Shown piece by piece: positions 1 to 5,079 of a stretch of DNA of 5,079 nucleotides. This stretch comes from JBBRGG01 sp038240875 (GTDB taxonomy: Bacteria > Planctomycetota > Phycisphaerae > Phycisphaerales > UBA1924): positions 1 through 5,079 of the forward strand of contig JBBRGG010000233.1 in assembly GCA_038240875.1 (NCBI GenBank), in the 5' to 3' direction. The position numbers and the translations under genes are program-made. The notes beneath the pieces are model-generated. The model did not search any database. It was not told the DNA's origin and was given only the letters and a program-made list of their open reading frames with translations. The first letter of the stretch is position 1. Each line of letters starts with the position of its first letter.

Positions 1-26
1 ATGAACACGTAGCGCGTGGCGCCCGC

Positions 27-1097
27 ATGGATACTCGTACGACGATTCGCTTGGCTGCAGGTTTGTATGCTGCGTGCGTGACGTTTGTTTGCTTTGCTCA
101 GGCTCCGAACACGGATTCGTCAGCACCAGTACCTGCTCCAGCATTTGCGCCTGAAGCTGCTACATCACAACGCGAAGTACCATCTACCAAGACCTCATTT
201 AAGCCTCTAGCCACAACAACCGTTGGAATTGAAGCACGAGTGATGTACCGTACCAAAGGGCCAGCGCTGATGGCGGCGGAAGCTACACGCTTTGCGCCCG
301 TGACCGTGCGGATCGCATCGCAAACCGAGGATAACGGCGCGACGCTCTATGACCTTCGCTTTATTGCGCAGAAGGAAGGGCGGTTTGATCTACGCGATGG
401 GCTTACTCGCATCGATGGCGGATCGTTGTATGACGAAGCTTTGTTCGGTGGTGCTGCGGATGGTTATCCAGCCGCGCTCGTAGCTGTTACTGCGTTATTG
501 CCTGAAGAACACGATGGCGACATGATCGCGATGCAAGAGCTCGCCGCATCGCCAATGGTTGGATATCGCGTTAGCATGATCGCGTTAAGTGCGGCGTGGC
601 TGCTGGTGCCGATGGTGTGGGTGATTCGGCGGGTGATTGTTCGCAGAGGCGTGAAGCTCGCGCTTCCCCCACCGCCGCCGCCGACGTTGGCTGATTTGCT
701 CGGGCCTTTGGTTGAAGACGCGCAATCGGGAAGGCTGGATGTAGAAGGCAGGGCAACGCTTGAGCGGCTGGTACTTGGGTATTGGCGAGAGAAGCTCGAC
801 ATCGAGAGGCTATCGATGCGTGAGTCGTTGCATCGGATTAAGTCAGATGATGCTGCGGGTGCGTTGCTTCGTGCGGTTGAACGCTGGCTGCACGCGTCGC
901 CAAGGGGTATTGATGGATCTGGTGTTGGATCTGGTGTTAGGTCTGGTGTTGGGTCTTCAACTGAAGCGTTGTTGCTGCTTGAGCCGTATCGCACGGTTGC
1001 AACCCCGCGTATTCAGCTCGCTCTACCGGAGCGCGCTCGCGTAACGACGGCAGCCAACGTAAGCACATCGAGAGCCGGCACGGGTGGTGCGACATGA
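27..1097 (+). CDS. Bat-locus membrane protein with BatD/DUF4381-like cytoplasmic tail
   Basis: 356-residue protein, probably a membrane partner of the VWA proteins encoded next to it. Residues 1-26 look like a signal peptide: basic start, hydrophobic core LAAGLYAACVTFVCF, likely cleavage after AQA. A Pro/Ala/Ser/Thr-rich linker follows to about 62, then an extracytoplasmic domain (about 65-178) with the segment YDLRFIAQKEGRFDLRDGL. One transmembrane helix spans about 182-203 and is followed by basic residues (RRVIVRR). A hexaproline run (214-219) leads into a helical cytoplasmic region (221-291). There the spacing of LERLVLGYWREKLDIERLSMRESL resembles the tail of BatD/DUF4381 proteins. A GSGV repeat (297-310) and a disordered tail close the protein. 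The frame is open to the left window edge, so an upstream start is possible, but 27 gives a clean signal peptide. No Shine-Dalgarno site is visible. Its stop overlaps the next start by four bases. Family assignment is from recalled patterns, not a search. Confidence 0.8.
   Translation: MDTRTTIRLAAGLYAACVTFVCFAQAPNTDSSAPVPAPAFAPEAATSQREVPSTKTSFKPLATTTVGIEARVMYRTKGPALMAAEATRFAPVTVRIASQTEDNGATLYDLRFIAQKEGRFDLRDGLTRIDGGSLYDEALFGGAADGYPAALVAVTALLPEEHDGDMIAMQELAASPMVGYRVSMIALSAAWLLVPMVWVIRRVIVRRGVKLALPPPPPPTLADLLGPLVEDAQSGRLDVEGRATLERLVLGYWREKLDIERLSMRESLHRIKSDDAAGALLRAVERWLHASPRGIDGSGVGSGVRSGVGSSTEALLLLEPYRTVATPRIQLALPERARVTTAANVSTSRAGTGGAT
915..956 (+). repeat. 12-base in-frame tandem repeat encoding GSGV
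   Basis: The unit GGATCTGGTGTT occurs twice exactly (915-926, 927-938), once with two changes at its start (AGGTCTGGTGTT, 939-950), and once as a partial copy (951-956). It encodes GSGVGSGVRSGVGS, a flexible linker after the cytoplasmic helical domain of the first gene. Because the unit is a multiple of three, copy-number change would alter linker length without breaking the frame. Confidence 0.9.
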
Positions 1098-2011
1098 CAT
1101 TTGCATATCCGTGGGTGCTATTATTTTTACTAGTACCTGCTGCGCTGGTGGGTTGGGAGTTGACGCGTCGAGGGCCACGGGTCGCGGTGCCGATGGACTT
1201 TGGCGTGTATCGCAAACGAATATGGCTATCGCGGCTGCTGGGGTTTGCGTCGATTTTGCCTCAGGTGCTATTTGCGTGCGTGATTGTCGTGCTTGCTGGG
1301 CCACAGAAATTAAGCCCGCCTAGTGATCGCCGCGTGCTGACGAATATCGAGATCGTGCTTGACGTTTCAGGAAGCATGTTGAGCACGATGGCCGACGGCA
1401 CCCGCCGAAGCGACGCATCGCACAAAGCAATTCGTACGTTTACCCAAGCACGCAAGGGCGACGCCTTTGGCCTGACCATCTTTGGTGGCGAGGTAGTACG
1501 ATGGGTGCCCCTGACCAAAGATCTCACGGCGATTGCCAACTCGGTCAACTTTCTTGATCCTGGGACGCTACCGCCTCATCTTGGCTCGACGCGGATCGGG
1601 CACGCGCTGCGGTTTACGAGTTCGACGTTGGCGCAGCAAGCCGAGGGAGATCGCTTGATCATCCTCATTACCGACGGTAACAGCAGCGACCTTGATGGCG
1701 GTCTGGCACGCGAGATTGGCCTTGAACTTGCTTCTAATAAAATTCGGCTGCACATTGTGCAAATCGGTGACGAATCGGCTCCACAACAGATGTACGAGCT
1801 TGCCGAGCCGACAGGCGGCTTGGTGTTTTCCTCGCGTGATCCAGTAGGTTTGCAGCGAGTCTTTGACGATATCAACAAGATGCAGCCTGTGCGGATTGAG
1901 CGGACGCAGCCCAGGCCCGTGGATCATTTCTGGCCGATGGTTGTGGCGTTGCTTGGGACGCTGGGCGTGTTCCAGCTGTTCCAGTTTGGCGTTCGGTACA
2001 CGCCTTGGTGA
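1094..2011 (+). CDS. batA: BatA-like membrane-anchored VWA-domain protein
   Basis: 305-residue inner-membrane protein of the BatA type. The N-terminus (MTFAYPWVLLFLLVPAALVG) matches the hydrophobic aerotolerance-regulator N-terminal pattern. A second membrane segment lies at about 48-68. The VWA domain (about 84-265) carries a complete MIDAS: D90, S92 and S94 in LDVSGSM, T166 in LGSTRIGHAL, and D194 in LITDGNSS. These residues bind a divalent metal and through it a protein ligand. A third helix (about 279-300) ends in the short tail RYTPW. Size and architecture are normal for the family. The start sits in an ATGA overlap with the preceding gene, indicating translational coupling, with only a weak GGGTGGTG upstream. 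In known bat loci such proteins function with a MoxR ATPase; the exact cellular role is unsettled. BatA rather than another VWA paralogue is inferred from order and N-terminus. Confidence 0.92.
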   Translation: MTFAYPWVLLFLLVPAALVGWELTRRGPRVAVPMDFGVYRKRIWLSRLLGFASILPQVLFACVIVVLAGPQKLSPPSDRRVLTNIEIVLDVSGSMLSTMADGTRRSDASHKAIRTFTQARKGDAFGLTIFGGEVVRWVPLTKDLTAIANSVNFLDPGTLPPHLGSTRIGHALRFTSSTLAQQAEGDRLIILITDGNSSDLDGGLAREIGLELASNKIRLHIVQIGDESAPQQMYELAEPTGGLVFSSRDPVGLQRVFDDINKMQPVRIERTQPRPVDHFWPMVVALLGTLGVFQLFQFGVRYTPW

Positions 2012-2071
2012 TGCTCGGGTAGAGAACGTGGAAATCATTGCTTGAAGTTGAAGCTGCAGTTAAACGTATCT

Positions 2072-2101
2072 TTGAAAGTAAAGCTGCTTTGTTTGGATAA
2101 T
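2072..2101 (+). promoter_or_regulatory. Predicted sigma-70-like promoter for the second VWA gene
   Basis: TTGAAA (2072-2077, five of six to TTGACA) and GATAAT (2096-2101, five of six to TATAAT) are separated by 18 bases. They lie in an AT-richer 98-base gap that breaks the otherwise tight gene packing. The expected transcription start, about seven bases past the -10 box, falls near 2108, next to the ATG at 2110. The mRNA would then be leaderless or nearly so, which fits the absence of a Shine-Dalgarno site. This is a consensus match by eye only. Confidence 0.5.
2080..2090. promoter_or_regulatory. Operator-like palindrome in the promoter spacer
   Basis: AAAGCTGCTTT is a perfect 11-base palindrome around a central T, lying wholly between the proposed -35 and -10 boxes. 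The heptamer AAGCTGC within it (2081-2087) also occurs at 2051-2057, exactly 30 bases upstream, about three helical turns. A tandem TTGAAG pair (2042-2053) overlaps the upstream copy. The arrangement could be a regulator site, but elements this short can arise by chance. Confidence 0.25.
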
Positions 2102-2109
2102 AGTTTCGC

Positions 2110-3216
2110 ATGACGTACGTGTGGATCAGCTTGGCGGTATTGGTGTTGGCGGGGCTTGCCGAGTGGCTGCATGCGCGTAAAGCCGCGCGGCTGGGTTCCC
2201 TTGCGCATGCTGGTGCGCGTGCGAGAGGCTGGACGAAGGTGGCGCCGGTGGCTCGCGTGTGTGCTGCGGCGTTTCTTTGCTGGGGCGGCTTGATGTTGTT
2301 GTCGGTCGATGGCGTGAGTCGTGCAGATCGTGAACGAGCGAAGAAGATCACGCATCATGTGCTTGTGTGTCTCGATGCGTCTCCGAGCATGTTGCTCGCG
2401 GACGCGGGGCCAACGGGCAGGCAACGCCGTGGCGAGCGGGCGGCGGAACTGGTCGAGTCGGTCTTCACGCGGCTGGATATGGAAACCACGCGTGTGAGCG
2501 TGATCGCGTTTTACACTACTGCTAAGCCGGTAGTGATTGACACCGACGACATGACGGTGGTGACCAACATTTTGCGCGATTTACCTTTGGTGCATGCGTT
2601 TAAAGCTGGGCCAACGAACATGTACGCGGGCGTGCGCGAGGCGGCAAAGATCGCAAAGGATTGGCCACTTCGCAGCACAACACTTATAATCGTGTCTGAT
2701 GGCGACACTATTCCCGAGACTCTGCCTTCGACGATGCCGCCATCGATTGCAGATGTGCTGGTGTTGGGCGTGGGGCCTACTTCGAGGACGACGCCGATTG
2801 CGGGCCATGCATCAAGGCAGGACGCTGCGAGCTTACGAACGCTGGCTACGCGGTTGCGAGGCTCGTATCACGATGGCAACGCGAGGCATGTGCCGAGCAT
2901 GATCCTTAATAATTTGAGAATACTCACGCAGGGAAAGTCAGGCGGGGCACATCGCCGATTGCTCGCGCTGATTGCTACAGGAATTGGCGGGTCGATCATC
3001 GCGTTGATGCCTTTGGCGCTTGCGTACTTGGGCCGTGCTCGAATCGAGGCCTTGCCTTGGGAGCGTGAAGTCGGCGGTGCTGAAAAAAGTACTTATAAAG
3101 AAGACATCGCCGACCGCGAAAGACCTCGCCGAAGCGTTACGTTCAAGGGTACCTCATCGCGTTCGCCAACAATACTTACTGCAACAAAACCCTCGGTTCG
3201 TGTGAATGCGAGCTAG
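2110..3216 (+). CDS. batB: BatB-like membrane-anchored VWA-domain protein
   Basis: 368-residue second VWA protein. Membrane segments lie at about 3-19 and 47-65, followed by the VWA domain (about 82-272) and a C-terminal helix (about 283-306). The MIDAS is complete: D89, S91 and S93 in LDASPSM, T169 in GPTNMYAG, and D197 in VSDGD. The likely role is metal-dependent protein binding at the membrane, alongside the preceding VWA protein. The start is forced: an in-frame TAG lies at 2101-2103 and this ATG is the only start codon between it and the domain. No Shine-Dalgarno site is present, and a promoter-like element lies directly upstream. About 60 residues follow the last helix. From about residue 327 the tail becomes basic and Ser/Thr/Arg-rich, and an A6 run at 3083-3088 raises a possible frameshift there. 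BatB is assigned by order and architecture; the VWA assignment itself is secure. Confidence 0.9.
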   Translation: MTYVWISLAVLVLAGLAEWLHARKAARLGSLAHAGARARGWTKVAPVARVCAAAFLCWGGLMLLSVDGVSRADRERAKKITHHVLVCLDASPSMLLADAGPTGRQRRGERAAELVESVFTRLDMETTRVSVIAFYTTAKPVVIDTDDMTVVTNILRDLPLVHAFKAGPTNMYAGVREAAKIAKDWPLRSTTLIIVSDGDTIPETLPSTMPPSIADVLVLGVGPTSRTTPIAGHASRQDAASLRTLATRLRGSYHDGNARHVPSMILNNLRILTQGKSGGAHRRLLALIATGIGGSIIALMPLALAYLGRARIEALPWEREVGGAEKSTYKEDIADRERPRRSVTFKGTSSRSPTILTATKPSVRVNAS

Positions 3217-3265
3217 CTAAATGTTGTGTGCCTTACACCCGTCCACGTTCGCTAATGCACCAAAT

Positions 3266-3269
3266 GGAG
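3266..3269 (+). promoter_or_regulatory. Ribosome binding site deciding the TPR gene start
   Basis: GGAG lies six bases before the ATG at 3276. It supports that start over the in-frame GTG at 3228 and the ATGs at 3255 and 3264, none of which has a comparable site. It is one of very few recognisable Shine-Dalgarno sites in this window. Confidence 0.6.
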
Positions 3270-3275
3270 ACGACT

Positions 3276-4118
3276 ATGACTACTAACCCAGGCTCGAATG
3301 GATCAACGAAGACGCAACATGCCTTGGACTCTCTTCGTGATGCGCGCGAAGCGGTCAAGCGTCCTAGCCGTGTTCTGCGTAGTGCGATGTGGATCGCTTG
3401 GGCGATAGTACCAGTTGGGCTTGTGGCGTTGCACTACGGCCCGGGCCGCACACTCTTGGCGCAAGACGTGGCGCGAGACCATGCAGCCGAAGCATCGGCG
3501 TTTGAAGAGCTTGGCCAATGGAAGCAGGCCGCCGCAGCGTGGGGAGCCGCGCGAGATTCGCTTCCTCTTGAGCAGCGCGACAACGCGAAACGGTATTCGC
3601 TGCGTCAGGGCAAGGCGATGATGTTCGCGGGTGACCTTATCGAAGGGACGCAACAACTCGAAGACATGCTCGCGAACGAGCTTGCCGGGCCAGAAACTGG
3701 TAAGGCAATTGATGAGGAACTTGCGACCACGTTGCGTGGCGAGATCTCTACTGCCGCGTATTTTACGGCGTGGCAAATGCGACTCGAAGGCGCGAGCGAC
3801 GACGAATGGCTGCCCGAGACCGACAAGGCGCGCCAGCACTTGCGGTTTATCGCGGAGACCGCAGAACAAAAAGGCGAAACGTTGGAAGCAGGCGATTTGA
3901 AACTCAATCTCGAATCGGTGATCCGGCTTGAACAAATGAGCGATGACGAGTTGCGCGCGATGCCTCTGCCTAAGAACTGCCCCGAGTGCAATGGCGTGTC
4001 GCAGAAGAAACGCGATCAACGCGCGAGCAAGGGCAAGGGCAAAGGCAAAAAAGACGCACGCGAACAGATTAAGAATGATGGCGCAAGCGAAGCGATCAAT
4101 CAGGGCAAGGGCTATTGA
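3276..4118 (+). CDS. Single-pass TPR-like Bat-locus protein with lone CPEC motif
   Basis: 280 residues from the chosen ATG, which has GGAG six bases upstream; in-frame starts at 3228, 3255 and 3264 would add 16, 7 or 4 residues. A polar N-terminus with a basic patch (KRPSRVLR, 29-35) precedes one transmembrane helix (about 36-53), predicting a cytoplasmic N-terminus and periplasmic remainder. Residues 70-97 (AAEASAFEELGQWKQAAAAW and onward) fit a TPR hairpin. Residues 106-133 may form a second, and helices continue to about 220. C235 and C238 in NCPECNG are the only cysteines. A Lys/Gly tail (SKGKGKGKKD) follows. TPR proteins are usual partners of VWA proteins in bat operons (BatC, BatE), so a periplasmic scaffold is likely. 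The gap from the previous gene is 59 bases. The TPR call rests on pattern only, and equivalence to BatC is not established. Confidence 0.8.
   Translation: MTTNPGSNGSTKTQHALDSLRDAREAVKRPSRVLRSAMWIAWAIVPVGLVALHYGPGRTLLAQDVARDHAAEASAFEELGQWKQAAAAWGAARDSLPLEQRDNAKRYSLRQGKAMMFAGDLIEGTQQLEDMLANELAGPETGKAIDEELATTLRGEISTAAYFTAWQMRLEGASDDEWLPETDKARQHLRFIAETAEQKGETLEAGDLKLNLESVIRLEQMSDDELRAMPLPKNCPECNGVSQKKRDQRASKGKGKGKKDAREQIKNDGASEAINQGKGY
4029..4046 (+). repeat. Short 6-base tandem repeat encoding Lys-Gly
   Basis: AAGGGC, AAGGGC and AAAGGC follow one another, encoding KGKGKG, then two AAA lysine codons. This gives the TPR protein a strongly basic tail that would face the periplasm if the membrane topology is as predicted. 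Confidence 0.7.
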
Positions 4119-4129
4119 TTCATATAGCC
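4110..4129 (+). other. Small inverted repeat across the TPR gene stop codon
   Basis: GGCTAT (4110-4115) and ATAGCC (4124-4129) are perfect complements separated by eight bases, with the TGA stop at 4116-4118 in the loop. No T-run follows, and the six-pair stem is only half GC, so it is not a convincing intrinsic terminator. It could slow processing or decay of mRNA, or be chance. The rest of the gap to 4245 holds only a weak CATAAT (4191-4196) without a good -35 partner. Confidence 0.2.
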
Positions 4130-4245
4130 ACGTAGCCAGCGAACTGTGTAGCGCAAGAGACGTAGTTACTGTGCGTGTGGAACGGGTGAGCATAATGGGC
4201 AGATCGGGCGAAATAAGCCATAACAATCAGGACCGTGAAATCACC

Positions 4246-5079
4246 ATGAAGAGCATCAAGTCCAAGCGTGAGTCGATTGCAAACATAAGAAACCCGTTTT
4301 GGAAGCAGGCTTTGTTCGGCCAGCATGGACGCGATGCGTGCGTATTTGCTGCGCTGGCGGGCATAGCTGTGGCGTTGCCAGGCCATGTTCATGCGCAAAA
4401 TCGTGCCGTCGCAACGATGATGCGGATGATGCAGACGAACGACATGCCGATGGGTATGGATGAAGAAGGCATGATGGAAGGCATGCACGTGTTGTCGGCG
4501 GATCCTGATGATCCGGCGTCGCAGATGAAGACCGATCTGGGGCGTGCGATCTTGCAGGCGGATTTCAGCCGAACTCCTGCGTCGGTGCTGCAAGCTCGCA
4601 TGTCACTCGCGGCGAAAGCGCGCGATCGGCTTGTGAAGCTACCCGAAGTTCTCAAGCCTGAGAAGGAAGAACAGGCCATATTAGATTTATTTATATTAGA
4701 TTTGGCCAAGTTGGATTCGGCCAAGTTAGATTCGGCCAAAGTAGATTCGACTCGTTCGGAGCCCGCGAATGTAGATGCTCCCAAGCTCGCGGCCGCTTCA
4801 TCAACCAGCTTCACCAATACTCCCGGAACCGATATACAAGCAATTTTGGATGCTGCTTCCGACGCGGGCGATGGTTCACACTCTGATCAAAGCTCATTGG
4901 TAGATCAAGTAATCAATACCGATGCTACGGGCGAAGCTACAGATGCAGCCACTGGAGCGGCAAACAACGCGACCGATCCTGACGCTGGTGTAGGTAAATC
5001 TGGTTCGCATATAGTATTAGATACAGAAGTTGCATCCGGGGCAGATGCAAACGTGACACAGGGCGCGGCAGACGGCGCT
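4246..5079 (+). CDS. Secreted Met-rich, repeat-bearing protein of unknown function (3' truncated)
   Basis: Open for 278 codons and running off the right edge. I do not recognise the family. A long basic N-region leads to a hydrophobic core (about residues 31-45, ACVFAALAGIAVALP) and a likely signal-peptidase site after HVHA (residue 50). The mature N-terminus is Met-rich: ten Met between 58 and 80 (MMRMM, MPMGM, GMMEGMH). Residues about 88-150 look helical and charged. A pentapeptide repeat follows (146-180), then a low-complexity Asp/Ala/Thr/Gly region that is probably disordered. Start choice: 4246 gives the shorter signal-peptide N-region; a CAGGA lies 13 bases upstream, rather far. An in-frame ATG at 4195 with GGGTGA just upstream would add 17 residues and cannot be excluded. 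It lies 127 bases after the TPR gene, so it may be the next operon member or separately transcribed. The signal peptide and open frame are seen; function is unknown. Confidence 0.75.
   Translation, partial: MKSIKSKRESIANIRNPFWKQALFGQHGRDACVFAALAGIAVALPGHVHAQNRAVATMMRMMQTNDMPMGMDEEGMMEGMHVLSADPDDPASQMKTDLGRAILQADFSRTPASVLQARMSLAAKARDRLVKLPEVLKPEKEEQAILDLFILDLAKLDSAKLDSAKVDSTRSEPANVDAPKLAAASSTSFTNTPGTDIQAILDAASDAGDGSHSDQSSLVDQVINTDATGEATDAATGAANNATDPDAGVGKSGSHIVLDTEVASGADANVTQGAADGA
4681..4785 (+). repeat. 15-base tandem repeat encoding (L/V)DSAK-type pentads
   Basis: Seven consecutive 15-base units encode LDLFI, LDLAK, LDSAK, LDSAK, VDSTR, SEPAN, VDAPK. The central units are close DNA copies: TTGGATTCGGCCAAG (4711-4725) and TTAGATTCGGCCAAA (4726-4740) differ at two bases. 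The outer units are decayed. The first two are strikingly AT-rich (TTA, ATA, TTT codons) compared with the rest of the window. Copy number could vary by slippage without loss of frame. Confidence 0.8.

Noticed and set aside
1..12. End of an upstream gene: TGA at 2-4, or ATG-AAC-ACG-TAG at 1-12
   Set aside because: Either stop could end an upstream bat-locus gene, but too few bases are present to choose the frame or the product.
464..994. Minus-strand open frame opposite the first gene, with DPTPDLTPDPTPD repeats
   Set aside because: The repeat is just the antisense of the 12-base GSGV unit; the plus frame has a signal peptide, a membrane helix and an operon-type overlap.
3083..3089. Programmed -1 frameshift at AAAAAAG
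   Set aside because: The heptamer is not in the phase needed for tandem slippage from the zero frame, and the attractive alternative frame is +1, not -1.
3211..3218. AGCTAGCT palindrome at the stop of the second VWA gene
   Set aside because: An eight-base palindrome is expected by chance and has no promoter or repeat context.
4110..4140. Intrinsic terminator after the TPR gene
   Set aside because: The hairpin has only six pairs with an eight-base loop and no following T-run.
4166..4196. Promoter for the fifth gene using CATAAT at 4191-4196
   Set aside because: The -10 match is good but the best -35 (TTACTG, 19-base spacer) is poor, so it was not listed as a feature.
3303..4226. 924-base open frame on the minus strand opposite the TPR gene, with hydrophobic stretches
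   Set aside because: It covers the TPR gene completely, shows no domain, signal or start context, and is explained by codon bias of the plus-strand gene.
4389..4817. Minus-strand open frame with pentapeptide-repeat-like segment as an independent gene
   Set aside because: The plus frame is open for the whole 834 bases with a signal peptide; outside the repeat the antisense product is Ser/Arg/Ala-rich and unconvincing. Kept only as an observation.

Overview
The window reads as a stretch of a bacterial Bat-type ("Bacteroides aerotolerance") operon. It holds five consecutive plus-strand genes with no convincing minus-strand gene. The likely host is a member of the Planctomycetota, perhaps a Phycisphaerae-like lineage. 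This rests on gene order, moderately high GC content judged by eye, few Shine-Dalgarno sites, and the first gene's resemblance to membrane proteins I recall from planctomycete bat loci. It is an inference without any database search.

Layout. Gene 1 (27-1097) is a secreted or membrane-anchored protein: signal peptide, extracytoplasmic domain, one transmembrane helix, and a BatD/DUF4381-like cytoplasmic helical tail. Its stop overlaps the start of gene 2 (1094-2011) in an ATGA junction. Gene 2 is a BatA-type von Willebrand factor A (VWA) protein with a complete metal-ion-dependent adhesion site (MIDAS). A 98-base AT-richer gap follows, carrying a good sigma-70-like promoter only a few bases upstream of gene 3. 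Gene 3 (2110-3216) is a second, BatB-like VWA protein, also with a complete MIDAS. Gene 4 (best start 3276, end 4118) is a single-pass protein with TPR-like helices facing the periplasm, a lone CPEC motif and a Lys/Gly-rich tail. After a 127-base gap, gene 5 (4246 to the window edge, incomplete) encodes a secreted protein with a methionine-rich mature N-terminus, a 15-base/pentapeptide tandem repeat and a long low-complexity Asp/Ala/Thr/Gly region.

How they may work together. In related loci a MoxR-family AAA+ ATPase and a DUF58 protein lie upstream (not in this window) and act with membrane-anchored VWA proteins and TPR partners, probably in assembly or stress tolerance at the cell envelope. 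The two VWA proteins here would be the metal-dependent protein-binding parts, gene 1 a membrane partner, and gene 4 a periplasmic scaffold. Gene 5 is not a standard Bat protein that I recognise and may be an additional envelope partner or simply the next gene.

The most interesting points are the possible leaderless internal promoter before the second VWA gene, a possible frameshift in that gene's tail at an A6 run, the lone CxxC of the TPR protein, and the Met-rich, repeat-bearing secreted protein at the right edge. No RNA genes, CRISPR arrays, insertion sequences or strong terminators were seen.
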